Shown here: piece after piece, positions 24,454-34,329 of the stretch
How positions within the stretch are numbered: the stretch's first letter is position 1
Layout: each line of letters starts with the position of its first letter
DNA from: Latrodectus hesperus
Lineage: Eukaryota; Arthropoda; Arachnida; Araneae; Theridiidae
Direction of reading: 5' to 3'
Assembly (NCBI GenBank): GCA_037975125.1
Contig: CM075862.1
Span: 44,382,777 to 44,446,776, forward strand
Length of the DNA: 64,000 nucleotides
The notes under the pieces: model-generated
The model's database searches: none
Seen by the model: only the letters and a program-made list of their open reading frames with translations
What the model was told of the DNA's origin: nothing
Program-made: the position numbers and the translations under genes

Positions 24454-25624
24454 CTTTCCGGCATCATTTCACCCAAAAGAGAAAAGCCACTTTAAAGAAG
24501 CTAAATGCTCTGAAAGCAATTGCAAGCAATAGGTGGGAACATTTCACCTTATAAAGATAGCCCAGTCTTATATTGTCAGTGGTTTGGATTACGGATGTCA
24601 TGTATTCGTCACTGCCAGTAAATCAGACTGAAGAATCCTAGAGACTCCGTATCACGCCACAATGAGAATTGCTACAGGGCTTCCCAAATGAACACCCATC
24701 CCAGTAGTTCTTAAAGAAGCCGGAGTTCTTTCTTTATCAACTAGGTATGAGATGCTATCCTTAAATTTCTATGTAGGAAACATTTGCAAATGGAAACAAT
24801 CTCCTTGTGCTATTTGGTGGAATAAAATATCATTCAATCACATGAATAGTGGCCAATCTTGGCTACCAGAGAAAAGACTGGTTTTCTTCTCAAGGAATTC
24901 AAGTAGATCAATTATTAAAAATCCCAATTTTAACTCCCCCAAACAGAATTGAAGAAAATCCAGTAAACGTAACAATCAATTACTCGGGCTTGCCTTTCCA
25001 GTCGAAAAATTTACCCAAAGATATTATGTTTGTAATAATTTTAATGAATATTATAATTCTATTTGGCAAGACTATTAAAATTTTTACCGACGCTTCAAAA
25101 CAAGGTTCAAACGTGGGAATTGCAGTTTTCAATTCTAAAACCAATATATCGATATCAGGTAAAGTAAACTCTCTAAATTCAATTTTTACCGCAGAGGCAA
25201 TGACTTTGCTTACTGCTGTATCTAATATTTGCGTACAGGCAGAAAGATATATAATCTTCACAGATTCATATTCATGTCTCAAATCTTTATCTACTTGCAA
25301 TCAAACATCTCCTGTTATCATTCAACAAATAAAAGAAAAAAATATTATTAGCAGTGGAAACTTGTCAAGAGATACAATTAATTTGGATCCCGGGGCATTC
25401 GGGAATCCAGGGGGATGAAATTGTTAATTCGCTAGCAAAATCAGCAATTTTCAGCCCTTATTGTCTGAAATCTATATCTCCCGAAGACTTTGGATAGCAC
25501 ATAAAAAAGCATTCCAGCTTAAAGGATTAGGCAAGTGGGAAAATAGCAAATATACTTTCAACTTCTCACACTTGATACCCATAAGCAAAAAACAGTTACT
25601 CTATTCCTAATCTCGGTTAGAAGA
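24454..25624 (+). pseudogene. LINE A RT tail and RNase H
   Basis: Positions 24454-24848 are a decayed RT-RNase H linker with several stops. From 24849 the frame is open and carries RNase H residues: IKIFTDASKQGSN (D), FTAEAMTLL (E), IIFTDSYSC (D). After a shift near 25375 comes IWIPGHSGIQGDE, the last motif. A stretch matching LINE B's LLPKSRMED is cut at 25624 by the Tc1-like insertion. Confidence 0.8.
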
Positions 25625-25626
25625 TA

Positions 25627-25849
25627 CAGTGAGTGTAAAAAGTATTCGTACAGTACGACAATTGATTTAAAAGACATCCGTTCATAAAAATTATAAATAT
25701 AAATTCCAATTTAATTAATAATAAATACATAATAGAACATATTTTCACTAGTTACATGTGAAATTCACACAAAAATAATTTTATACATGAATAAATATTT
25801 ACAAAACTGTAACAATCCAACATCTAGTGGTGTAAAAGTATTCGTACAC
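25627..25849 (+). repeat. Left IR/DR of Tc1-like element
   Basis: Outer direct repeat at 25631..25652 and inner copy at 25829..25849. The sequence between is AT-rich and matches the right IR imperfectly in reverse complement. Confidence 0.9.
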
Positions 25850-25990
25850 TAAAAGAAATGCAAAATTTTTTTAGTTATATTTTGTGATTGGTTTAGCCAT
25901 TAAGATGTAGTTAATTGAAGTCATCTTGTAAGTTACTTAAAAGGTTCTTCAGTAGAAATTTTAATGTAGTGAGAAACTAGAAATTCTGTA

Positions 25991-26800
25991 ATGGGTCGTG
26001 AAAGTAAAGAGACAAGTGTTTCAGAAAGAGAACACAGATTTTTAAAGCTCCGTAAAAATGGTAAATCGTACAACAAGATTTCTGATCTGGTTGGTAGACC
26101 CCGTTCAACTGTGCAGTCAATCATAAAAAAGTTTGCTGCCACTATAACTGTTCAAAACAGTTCTCGTATTGGGCGACCATGTCTATTGACATCATCTGAC
26201 AGACGGTTTCTGGTACATTCATTAAAAAAGGATCCCAAAATAAGTGCTCCTACATTAACATCAGAACTAAAGAACATGGGATCAGCAGTCTCTGTAAGTA
26301 CTGTTCGAAATGCATGCAGAAATGAAGGTTTCCATGGCCATGTTGCGAGACGAAAATTCTTTGTTAGTGAGAAGAATCGGAAGCTGCGATTGTCTTTCGC
26401 CAAGCAATACGTTATGAATGTCCAGATTTCTTGAAAAAGATTATCTTTACACACGAAAGTAAATACACCATATTTGTATCGTCCGGAAGATGAATGGTAT
26501 GGAGAAAGCGCAGTACAGAAATGCATCCTAAGAATTTAGTGCCAACAGTGAAACATAGGAGTGAAAGTCTACTTGTTTGGGGGTGTATGAGTGCTTCTGG
26601 GGTGGGCAAATTAGTCTTTATTAAAGGCATTATGAATCATCAACTTTATATTGACATTTTAAACAATAATTTAGGAGCTAGTGCAACAAAAATGGGCTTG
26701 AATGGTGATTACGTTTTCATGCATGATAACGACCCCAAGCACACAGCCCTAAACACAAGGCTCTGGATACAATATAATACCCCAAAGTTCATGAAATTTC
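25991..26800 (+). pseudogene. Tc1-like transposase, N-terminal and central part
   Basis: ATG 25991 opens a frame to 26434: paired-type HTH (FLKLRKNGKSYNKISDLVGRP, STVQSIIKKF), the GRP linker (SRIGRPCLL) and a second HTH. A frameshift near 26430 moves to a second frame with one stop (TGA at 26492) and then VPTVKHRSESLLVWGCMSAS and the second catalytic aspartate in FMHDNDPKHTA. The first catalytic position reads FTHES instead of FSDES. At 26800 the ORF is cut by LINE C. It would normally catalyse cut-and-paste at TA sites; here it is inactive. Confidence 0.88.
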
Positions 26801-26892
26801 TTCTTCTTCTTCTTTCGAGTTGGGTTTGTATGTCATTGAGCACCTCTGCTTTTATCAGCATTTTGTACTGTTAACTCCAAACCCAATGTTTC

Positions 26893-27195
26893 TTAGTTCC
26901 ATTTGCTCGGATCACCCACTTTATTAATAAAGTCTGATAACCCTTTAATGGAATCTAGGTGTAACTCTCTAGTATGGATGATGCCTAAAGAGGTTAATCT
27001 AGGGAGGGCAAGAGCCTCGCATTCATAAATGATATGCTTGACCGTTTCCTCTTGCATATGACATTTCCTGCAGATAGGATCTTGCTGAAACTGTCCCATT
27101 TTATGGAGATGTTTTCTGAAATAGTAGTGCCCAGTTATGAAGCCTACGATTAAACATATCTTCTGCCTAGAGCATCTTAGAATTTCATGAGGCAA
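26893..27195 (-). pseudogene. LINE C ORF2 C-terminus (zinc-binding)
   Basis: Out of frame with the RNase H part, this segment reads GLPHEILRCSRQKICLIVGF, then CRKCHMQEETVKHIIYEC, a C..C......H....C finger, and LTSLGIIHTRELHLDSIKG, ending NKVGDPSKWN plus stop at 26893. Such fingers sit at the end of many LINE ORF2 proteins. The same sequence, well conserved, recurs in the 45421..45794 derivative. Confidence 0.8.
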
Positions 27196-27309
27196 TCCTC
27201 GCTGATGATCTACAGATCATACTTTTAGCGTGGGTTTGACCAGGAGATTTGAGCCAAGCTTCATACATCTTCCGTTTTTCCCATCTAAGAACATTGGTTT
27301 TTGCGGTCT

Positions 27310-28625
27310 TCAAATTGATCCCACAAAAGGTTCTGGACCAATGGGAACAAAAGACGATCCTTGTTTAGCAAGCTCATCAGCCCTTTCATTGCCTTCGATA
27401 CCTTTGTGCCCTGGCACCCATACAAGGATCACCCTGTTTTTAGTTGCCAGTTCTGTAAGAAGGTTTCTACACTCCAAAATCATTTTAGATTTGATTTCGA
27501 AGGAATTAAGCGCTTTTAAAGCGGCTTGACTGTCACTGAAAATGAGAATCCGCTTATCGTAGTAGCCCTTCTTCATATTCAGTCGCAGACAGTGGATAAT
27601 GGCCAAAACTTCTGCCTGGAAGACCGAAGCGCATCGCCCAAGGCTTACAGACAAGCTGATTCTTGGTGACACGCCACAAACTCCCAGTCCTGAGAGGCTG
27701 TTCTTCAGTGATCCATCTGTGTACCAGATTAGATCTCCTGTTTTAGTTTCAAACATGTTGTTATCCCATTCCTCTCTAGTTGGAAAAACTATATCAAATG
27801 TCCTATCAAACATGTATGTTTTTTCCATGATGTCAGATGGCATCAGAAAAGTAGGGTCTTGAAATTTCCTGGTGATGCCCTTGTGCCCTTTGGAAACAGG
27901 CTGGTCATACCAGTGGTTTTGCAGCTTCATTCTGTATGCATTCAATCTTGCAACGCTGCAGATGAAGATGTCCAAGGGAGTCAGATCCAACACAACCTCC
28001 AATGCTCTGGTTGGCGTGGTGGAAATTACTCCTGTGATGCAGAGACAGGCTAGTCTTTGTAGACTCCTCAGTCTGTCAATCACAGTCTTCTGTTCCACCT
28101 TATGCCACCAGATCACACAGGCATATGTGAAAATGGGCCTGACAAAAGCTGTGTACATCCATAACATCAGTTTTGGATGTAAACCCCAGTTCTTACCAAG
28201 CATTCGCCTGCAGATCATAATGCTTTTCCTTGCTCGGTTGATCCTATCATCAATGTGCTTATTCCAGGTGAGTTTCTGGTCTAAATAGATGCCCAGATAC
28301 TTCACCTCTGAAGCCACATTGATTTCAACATCAAAAAGTCTTGGTATGAAAAAACCTTTCCGTTTCTTTTTGCGAGTAAAAGGTACAAGGTAGGTTTTCT
28401 GAGGATTAACCATCAGGTCCCTATCCATGCACCATTGACCTACATAACTTAGAGCATCCTGCATGAGATGACAAGTTATGTCAAAATCTTTACCAAGGAT
28501 AAGGATGACAATGTCATCAGCATATCCCTGCGCATAATAGCCCTTATCATTTAGATGTTTTATAAGGCTATTTACAACTAGGTTCCAAAGTAATGGTGAC
28601 AGAACACCTCCTTGAGGACAACCTC
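27310..28625 (-). pseudogene. LINE C RT C-terminal half and RNase H
   Basis: The frame upstream of the ATG at 28462..28464 is open back to about 28625: GCPQGGVLSPLLWNLVVN, then the catalytic YADD in QGYADDIVILVLG, the thumb (WCMDRDLMVNPQKT), and RNase H with LIWYTDGSLKN, VFQAEVLAI, ILIFSDSQAAL and VPGHKGIEGNERADELAKQ. All catalytic acidic residues are visible. A frameshift near 27320 ends it and a short linker (27200-27320) runs in another frame. Confidence 0.88.
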
Positions 28626-29603
28626 TAGTAGTCTTTTTTCAAATGATTCACCGAAGATGTTCATTTGTATATATCTATCCGAAATTAAGGCCTCAATCCA
28701 AGTACACAGGGTCTGATTAATCCCTGCCCCTCTAAGTGCATTGAGGATGGATGGATGGAAAGTATTATCAAAAGCACCCTGGATGTCGAGGAAAGTTGCC
28801 AAGGCAATATCCTTTTGATCCAGAGTGGCTTCAATCTTGGAAACTAGTTGATGTAGAGCAGTCTCTGTAGATTTGCCGGGTTGATAGGCAAATTGAAGAG
28901 CATGCAAGGGACTATTTCTACCCAAGTAATCTCTAATATGCCGATCAATGATTTTCTCCATAATTTTAAGAAAGAATGAAGAAAGACTGATTGGTCTGTA
29001 TGACTTGGCCTGGTCATAAGTGTCCTTGCCAGGTTTTGGAATGAAAACAATCCTAGTCTTTTGCCATGTCTTTGGTATATATCCCAGGGCCAAACTAGTT
29101 CTATAAATTCTAGTTAGCATTGGTATGACAACCTTCTCTACCTTCTGGATCATGATGGGCATAACTCCATCAGGCCCAGGGCATTTTAGAGGTTTAAAGG
29201 CAAAGATTGCCCATTTAACAATGTTGTAGTTTATGATATTTTTAGCGATGGTCCATTGATTGCTATTGACTCTTTGCAAAGAGCCAATGCAGTGTTCCCC
29301 TTCGTTGCTATAAATATCTCTAGCTCCTGGAAAGTGGGTCTTGGTCATAATTTCCATAACCTCTTTTCCGGAAGCAGCAAAATTACCCTCCTCGTCTTTT
29401 AAGGTGCCAACCAAAATAGGTTCATCCCTTTTAAGGAGTTTCTGGAGTCTAGCTCCTTCAGAAATAGAATGTATCTCTTCACAGAACTTCCTCCAGGAGT
29501 TAATTTTGCTTTTCCTAACAAGTTTGTTATAATTAGTGAGGGCCCGTTTTATAGTTCTCCCATTCACCATTTTTCTTAGCTTTGTTAAAAAGTTTTCTAA
29601 CAT
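28578..29603 (-). pseudogene. LINE C RT N-terminal half
   Basis: The frame carries ALTNYNKLVRKSKINSW, then FAFKPLKCPGPDGVMPIM, WQKTRIVFIPKPGK, SYRPISLSSFFLKIMEK, LQFAYQPGKSTETALHQLV and ATFLDIQGAFDNTFHPS. It links to the endonuclease by correcting one extra A in an AAAA run near 29545, and to the second half of RT by a shift near 28627. The ATG at 29601..29603 is not the real start; this is the middle of ORF2. Confidence 0.88.
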
Positions 29604-30573
29604 TTGCTCTTTCTGCAGCTAGAGAGTCATTCCACCAAGGGCATTGGAGTTTAGCTCTTCTAGTGCGAATGGGGCAATTGTTATGATAAGAATCTAGAAT
29701 ACTTCTCTGTAGGAGATCTGCTGTAACTTCTAGATCGTAGTTGTCTCTAATAGGTCTGTTCCCGAGCTCAATCAACCCAGTCAGTTCTTCTTGGAATTTC
29801 TTCCAGTCCGTCCTAACTGGGTCTCTGAATATGCGATCCAGACACACATTAGAGTGAATTTCAAAATGGATGTTTTGATGATCTGAACCAGAAGGTCTGT
29901 CATCTACTTTCCAGTATTTGATATTTTTACTAATCAGCGTTGTCGCTATAGTAATGTCAATTACTTCAGATCGATTGGAAGTAATAAAAGTTGGTTCGTT
30001 GCCCACATTTAGAATATCTAACCCATAGTTTAGAATAAATTCCAAAAGGTACTCACCTCTTTTATTTGTGTCCGTACTTCCCCAGACAACATGATGAGCA
30101 TTACAGTCTAGTCCTAGGACTACCTGTAAGTTGTTATTACTGCAAAAGTTCATGAGCTTGTGCAGAGAATGGTCAGGTGGAGCCTTCTCTTCATAGGGCA
30201 GGTATCCAGAGCCAAAAACAATTTCCCTGTCCCTACCCTCTATGTTGAGTCTGACTTTCACAGCTGTCAGGTCCCTAAGAATAAATTCAGAGAGGGGAAG
30301 AACCTCAATGTTTTTATGTAAGAGTATACAAGTTCTAGCGTTACCATTAGTACAGTAGATAAGCTTACCTTTAGTTCCTTTGAGACCACTGATTCTCCCC
30401 CTAACCAACCAGGGTTCTTGAATCAGGGCCAGGTGTATATCCCCAGCAAGAAACTTCTTACTGAGGTTAGTAGTACCACTTCTACTGTGGTGGAGGTTGG
30501 CTTGAACTACCTTCACCCCCATCAGCAGGAGCAGGTTTATCAAGTACTTTAGCCTGCACATGGTGAAGTCCAA
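29533..30573 (-). pseudogene. LINE C endonuclease domain (start of ORF2)
   Basis: It contains KVVQANLHHSRSGTTNLSK, LALIQEPWL with the catalytic glutamate, VFGSGYLPYEEKAPP, VVLGLDCNAHHVVWGS (D and N), EPTFITSNRSEVIDIT and RPSGSDHQNIHFEI (catalytic SDH). A linker with PWWNDSLAAERANVRKLFNK follows. All AP-endonuclease motifs look intact. The block overlaps the end of ORF1 by about 90 bases in another frame, so reinitiation or frameshifting would be needed to translate it. Confidence 0.88.
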
Positions 30574-31537
30574 TATGAAACCTATATCCCCTTACACGAA
30601 GTGTGGCAGCATCTAATTCAGGCACACTAAGAACGATGGTCCGCCCAGATGGGTCGTTCTTAATGTTAAGAACGTTCCACTCCAATGGAGTGACCCCACC
30701 GTTCTGAGCCTCGATTTTTCTCAGGAGCTCTTTAGGTTCCAGTTCATTACAGATTTTTGTCAGTTTTGCAATTATCTTGGTGGTTCTGACAAGTTTCCTT
30801 GCCTCACCCACCAAGAGTTTATGTTCTTGCCAAGGGCTTATATCATTGACATTCTGTTCCAGCCACTTTGAGCTCTCCAGATCTGCACAATTGATAATAA
30901 GAGCCCCGTTTTCAAGTTTACAGGATAGGAAGGTTGGGGCAAAACCCTCCTCATTCCTTCCTATTTTCCTGGTTAACAAGAGTTCCAGGTCATAGGCCTG
31001 TTTCTCTGTTAACCGTTTTTTCGGATGACCTTCTAAGAGCACGGCCATCTTGATCGCCGTGAGAGCCGCCCTGTAAGTAAATCCCTCAGGTCCTTCTCTC
31101 TTGGCAGCCTTTCCGACCTTGCCCTGGTTCATCCGGTTGGCAGGACGCTTCTCGCCTTTGGTTGCCTTGGGTTTTTCAACCCAAGTCCCCTCAGCGATTT
31201 TGCGCTCCTTCACCAGCTTCTTTTTCTGGGCACCAGATATTCTCTTTTTAAGCTTGATTCTGATCAGAGAGTCAGTCATGCTAGAGATAGCTTCCTGACT
31301 CTCACCAGAAGAAGATGGTTTGGAGGTCATTTCTACCTCCTGTGAAGGTTTCATTGCTACCCCTTCATTAGATTGTCTCTGAGTTCCCTTGTCTTTTTCA
31401 GAAAGGTCTGCTTCAGAAGTTTCTCCTGCAAAAGCAGAAATGTTTGTTATTTTCAATGTCTTTTCAGCCATATAATAACAGTTAATAAGCTCAGGTAATA
31501 TGACAGTCCACCCAGCATTGCCTGAGTTACTGGGCAA
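30482..31537 (-). CDS. LINE C ORF1 protein with DUF4780-like domain (intact)
   Basis: 351 codons uninterrupted from ATG 31537; a likelier start may be the in-frame ATG at M-A-E-K-T-L-K (about residue 23). The N-terminal 120 residues are Ser/Lys/Glu-rich and disordered. From about residue 150 come TYRAALTAIKMAVLLEGHP, FAPTFLSCKLENGALIIN, WLEQNVNDISPW, a KLLVGEARKLVR-type strand and NGGVTPLEWNVLNIKNDPSG with GYRFHIGLHHVQAKVLD. That order matches the DUF4780 domain found in ORF1 of LOA-type LINEs and presumed to bind RNA. No CCHC knuckles. It is a transposon protein, not a host gene. Confidence 0.85.
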   Translation of the reverse strand: MPSNSGNAGWTVILPELINCYYMAEKTLKITNISAFAGETSEADLSEKDKGTQRQSNEGVAMKPSQEVEMTSKPSSSGESQEAISSMTDSLIRIKLKKRISGAQKKKLVKERKIAEGTWVEKPKATKGEKRPANRMNQGKVGKAAKREGPEGFTYRAALTAIKMAVLLEGHPKKRLTEKQAYDLELLLTRKIGRNEEGFAPTFLSCKLENGALIINCADLESSKWLEQNVNDISPWQEHKLLVGEARKLVRTTKIIAKLTKICNELEPKELLRKIEAQNGGVTPLEWNVLNIKNDPSGRTIVLSVPELDAATLRVRGYRFHIGLHHVQAKVLDKPAPADGGEGSSSQPPPQ

Positions 31538-31798
31538 GGCAATTTACTCTAGAAGTTCGCCAGGCAACTAGAGGCTCCGTTAAGACACCAATACTGCGGT
31601 GCCAATTAGCCCTAGGCACGGAACGCATAACACCAGTGTTTACGGGAGCTGGTTCGCGGCCTCTTATTCAATATTCAAGGCTATCCTGTCATTCCTACAG
31701 GACGTTCAGTTATCTACCACCTACTGACGCGCCTGGTGGCTAGCTCAAGCCCCAGAGGGGTACGAGTACCCCAGAGGGCCAGAGCCCCTGGTTCCAGG
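31538..31798 (-). other. LINE C 5' UTR
   Basis: 261 bp between the 5' end set by the target duplication and the first ORF1 ATG. Distinctly GC-rich compared with host DNA (CCAGGGGCTCTGGCCCTCTG, GGGGTACTCGTACCCCTCTGGGG), with a local palindrome GGGGTACTCGTACCCC that could fold. It presumably holds the internal promoter. Confidence 0.75.
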
Positions 31799-31810
31799 TC
31801 ATGAAATTTC

Positions 31811-32034
31811 CTCCTCAATCACCGGACCTCAACCCCATAGATAATTTATGGGATGTTCTTGATAAAAATATTAGATCCAGACAGGTTTCTAATAAAAATG
31901 ATTTGGAATCAGCTCTTAATCAAGAATGGAACGCCATATCAAGCTCAATATTAGCAAAATTGGTAGAATGGATGCCAAAGAGACTCAAAGCAGTTATTCG
32001 AACTAAAGTTTATCCTACAAGGTATCAGCTGTAA
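31811..32034 (+). pseudogene. Tc1-like transposase, C-terminal part
   Basis: This continues the transposase after the LINE C insertion: PPQSPDLNPIDNLWDVLDKN to a stop at 32032..32034 after TRYQL. Joining it conceptually to 26800 gives a D-to-third-residue spacing of 34, as in DD34E Tc1 enzymes, but the third acidic residue reads D (NPIDN) rather than E. Confidence 0.88.
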
Positions 32035-32066
32035 TATTATGATTGTGTTGGCCAATATATGCCTGA

Positions 32067-32289
32067 TGTACGAATATTTTTTACACCACAAGTTGTTGGA
32101 TTGTTTCAGTTTTGTAAATATTTATTCAAGTATAAAATTATTTTTGTGTAAATTTCACATGAAACTAGTGAAAATATGTTCTATTATATATTTCTAATTA
32201 ATTAAAATGGAATTTATGGTAATAATTTTTATGAACGGATCTCTTTTAAATCTATTGTCGTATTGTACGAATACTTTTTACACTCACTG
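32067..32289 (+). repeat. Right IR/DR of Tc1-like element
   Basis: Inner direct repeat at 32067..32088 and outer copy ending at 32289 (TTTTTACACTCACTG). It mirrors the left end in reverse complement. Confidence 0.9.
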
Positions 32290-32291
32290 TA

Positions 32292-32602
32292 TATTGCTCT
32301 CTAGGGTCTGTACACGAACCTATCTTACAAAATCTTTTCTATACAGATTCCACATGTCCCCCACAGACCTCTGTCTGTGTGGGAAGCCTGAAACAATCGA
32401 TCATATTCTACTATCCTGCCTTTTATATAATGACCCGAGAAACAATCTCCGTAAATCTTTGGAAATCGGAGCTTTACCATTTTCTTGGATTTTTGAACTG
32501 TCCATAAATCCAAAAGTGAAAACTCGAGTTTTATGCGAATTCATGAAAAAAAAACTTTCAGATTTTGACCTAGTAATAATACGTCATAAAAACGTCATCT
32601 AG
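32292..32602 (+). pseudogene. LINE A ORF2 C-terminus, resumed after Tc1 insertion
   Basis: It reads RVCTRTYLTKSFLYRFHMSP, then CLCGKPETIDHILLSC (C.C......H....C finger), GALPFSWIFELSINPKVKTR and ends FMKKKLSDFDLVIIRHKNVI at 32602. The matching segment in LINE B has CTCGAVEIIDHILLQC and GALSFSWLLKLSVNPSNK. The join across the Tc1 element also needs one frameshift near 32310. Confidence 0.85.
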
Positions 32603-33795
32603 TGCTTATCTATCATTGGAGAACCTTTCCCTCCGCTTATCGAAGAGTCCTATGAAACCTGTCTGCTGAGTGCTAACTTAGTTCCGGAGACTTTGTCTCA
32701 GATACAGCCATGAACAATCAACAGTAAGGATCAACCCAACAATACGATACCAATCAATCAACCATTTGTGCGTCTTCTCTCCTCCATGTGAGCTATAAGC
32801 AACATTAGCAAACAGCTCCAAAACTGCCGGCCACAACTCAACCCAACCCAGTAATGAATGAAGTCACAACTAATTACATCCATATTGATTCGATAAAACT
32901 TTTTTTGTCGTGAAAACTGATTCTTCCTTTTTTCCAAATAATTTATTCTATCACCTGTCATTTTACTTCATTAATTTATTTTTGTTTCTTAAAATGCCTA
33001 ATTGTTTATCCACAGTAAATGTGTCCTCTGTTGCTCGATCAAGGTGGATAACTACCAGATCTCCATGAGTTCTCCACCAATCATCCACGAAATGATGTCA
33101 ACATGACAAAGTCACGGCATATTTAATTTATCGAGGCACAACCATGCAACGGGTTCATATTTACTTCCAAATAAAAAAATTCTGCAGAAGTTGAAGAATA
33201 CATTATTGAATACTTTAAAAATAAGTTTTTTTTATAGTTTACAATTTAATAGCTCAACTTATGCTTCCGAATTTTTTTTATAATATACATGATTTTTTGA
33301 TTACACCTTTCTTCAATTAACCGGTACTCATGGGACCCCCCACGTGATGAAAACTATTTCAATAAATCTAGCCATTTCATAGTACACAAATGCCGTCTCA
33401 TTAATACCATATCCTATTGTGACGTAGATAAAACGTTACTATCTGACGTCATTGATATCTAACCCCAATGAGAATCTGCTTACATTTCGGTAAGTATATA
33501 ATAGAATAAATAAATATATCAATAAAATCAGTTTTATTTATAATGTCTATTTTTATTTAACTATAAAATTTTAAGTTTTTAAAACTTTAAAAAAATATTT
33601 TATTGTGCAGGATCTATTATTCATCACTGGGCAGCACTTGATTGAATATGGATGCACTATAGTGGTGACAAAGCAACTATAAACAGATAACCTGACAAAA
33701 ATTAATAGGCGTTAAAAACGTTCTCTTAAAGCTATATTTATTTCGCCTGATGTTCTCTCATTTCGCTTATAAACTTCCAACAGCGAGTGAGAAAC
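32603..33795. other. LINE A 3' flank, unassigned
   Basis: The first 100-150 bases are probably the LINE A 3' UTR, with no obvious tail. The rest has moderate GC patches (33000-33130, 33320-33480) but no recognisable protein, RNA gene or transposon end. Confidence 0.4.
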
Positions 33796-34140
33796 CTACT
33801 TATTCAGTCTATACGCCTTACTTAAGCTCAGATGAAGTCCAACCGTTTTACCGGAAACGTTAAATCGTCTGGCAAATTCTCCACAAGTTTGACTACTATC
33901 CTTCTCAATGGCCACCTGCAGGGCTTTGTCATCCAAAGCCCATGGTCGTCTACTGTGAGCTTCATCACAGAGAGACAAATCTCCCGATCTGAATTCGTGA
34001 AACCAATGCCTTGCCGTACTTTCATTCATAGCGCTATCTCCAAACACGTGACATATTCGGCGACTTGATGCAGCAGCTAATGAGCCCACTTTGGAGTCGT
34101 AAAACAAACAACACCAAATGAATCCCTTCGAAACGGCCAT
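33796..34140 (-). pseudogene. mariner-type transposase N-terminal fragment
   Basis: From ATG 34140 on the minus strand: an HTH block with CHVFGDSAMNESTARHWFHE, FRSGDLSLCDEAHSRRPWAL, then ALQVAIEKDSSQTCGEFARR and FNVSGKTVGLHL. This matches the mariner/SETMAR N-terminus (YGEG...RWF.KFRSGD..LED..RSGRP, then the second HTH). The DD34D catalytic part is absent; the frame ends in unrelated sequence (LSLSKAYRLNK). It is a truncated relic. The terminal repeat was not identified. Confidence 0.8.
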
Positions 34141-34329
34141 TTCTCTTCGTTACTGTTCAAGATACGATTGATGAATGAGCACGGTGGATCTGCTTTTATG
34201 ACGACTGATATTCCTATTCTCAACTGACCGATATCTCAAGCACTCATGCATTAATTTGCCATCTTATTCTCACTTCATTCAATGGCAATGCGAAATCAGC
34301 AAGAACTGTCTCATTTACCTTGTAAATGG

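Larger units (their letters stand above)
26801..31798 (-). mobile_element. LINE C: near full-length LOA/R1-like retrotransposon
   Basis: Both ends are defined by the 12-bp target duplication TCATGAAATTTC (26789..26800 and 31799..31810), which lies in the Tc1 transposase ORF. On the minus strand the element has a 5' UTR (31538..31798), ORF1 with a DUF4780-like domain, ORF2 with endonuclease, RT, RNase H and a C-terminal CCHC-type segment, and a short GAA-repeat tail in place of poly(A) (ending at 26801). Length 4,998 bp. About four single-base frameshifts and no large deletions indicate a fairly recent insertion. The clade assignment rests on ORF1 and on the LDIQGAFDN block of the RT. Confidence 0.92.
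25627..32289 (+). mobile_element. Tc1-like transposon with IR/DR ends, inserted in LINE A
   Basis: The inverted ends start CAGTGAGTGTAAAAAGTATT and are bounded by TA duplications (25625..25626, 32290..32291). Each terminal repeat is 223 bp (25627..25849 and 32067..32289) and carries the GTGTAAAA(A)GTATTCGTAC motif at both its outer and inner edge, the IR/DR arrangement known from Sleeping Beauty-type Tc1 elements. Without the LINE nested in it the element is about 1.65 kb, the normal size. It encodes a transposase, now broken. Confidence 0.93.
20935..32740 (+). mobile_element. LINE A: I/Jockey-group retrotransposon, split by a Tc1-like element
   Basis: Left part 20935..25624: gag-like ORF1 with zinc knuckles, AP endonuclease, reverse transcriptase with YADD, RNase H. 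The coding sequence breaks at the TA 25625..25626 and resumes at 32292 with the C-terminal zinc-binding region to the stop at 32600..32602. Removing 25627..32291 restores homology to the same region of LINE B (SRLED...RVCTRT versus SRMED...RVRTRS), which proves the split. A GC-richer tract from about 20510 probably contains the 5' UTR; the 3' end (near 32.7 kb) is not sharply defined. Several stops and frameshifts show it is inactive. The clade is inferred from the RNase H plus CCHC layout. Confidence 0.85.

Noticed and set aside
27872..28288. Plus-strand 138-codon frame
   Set aside because: Antisense shadow of LINE C ORF2; same for other plus-strand frames in 27.2-31.3 kb.
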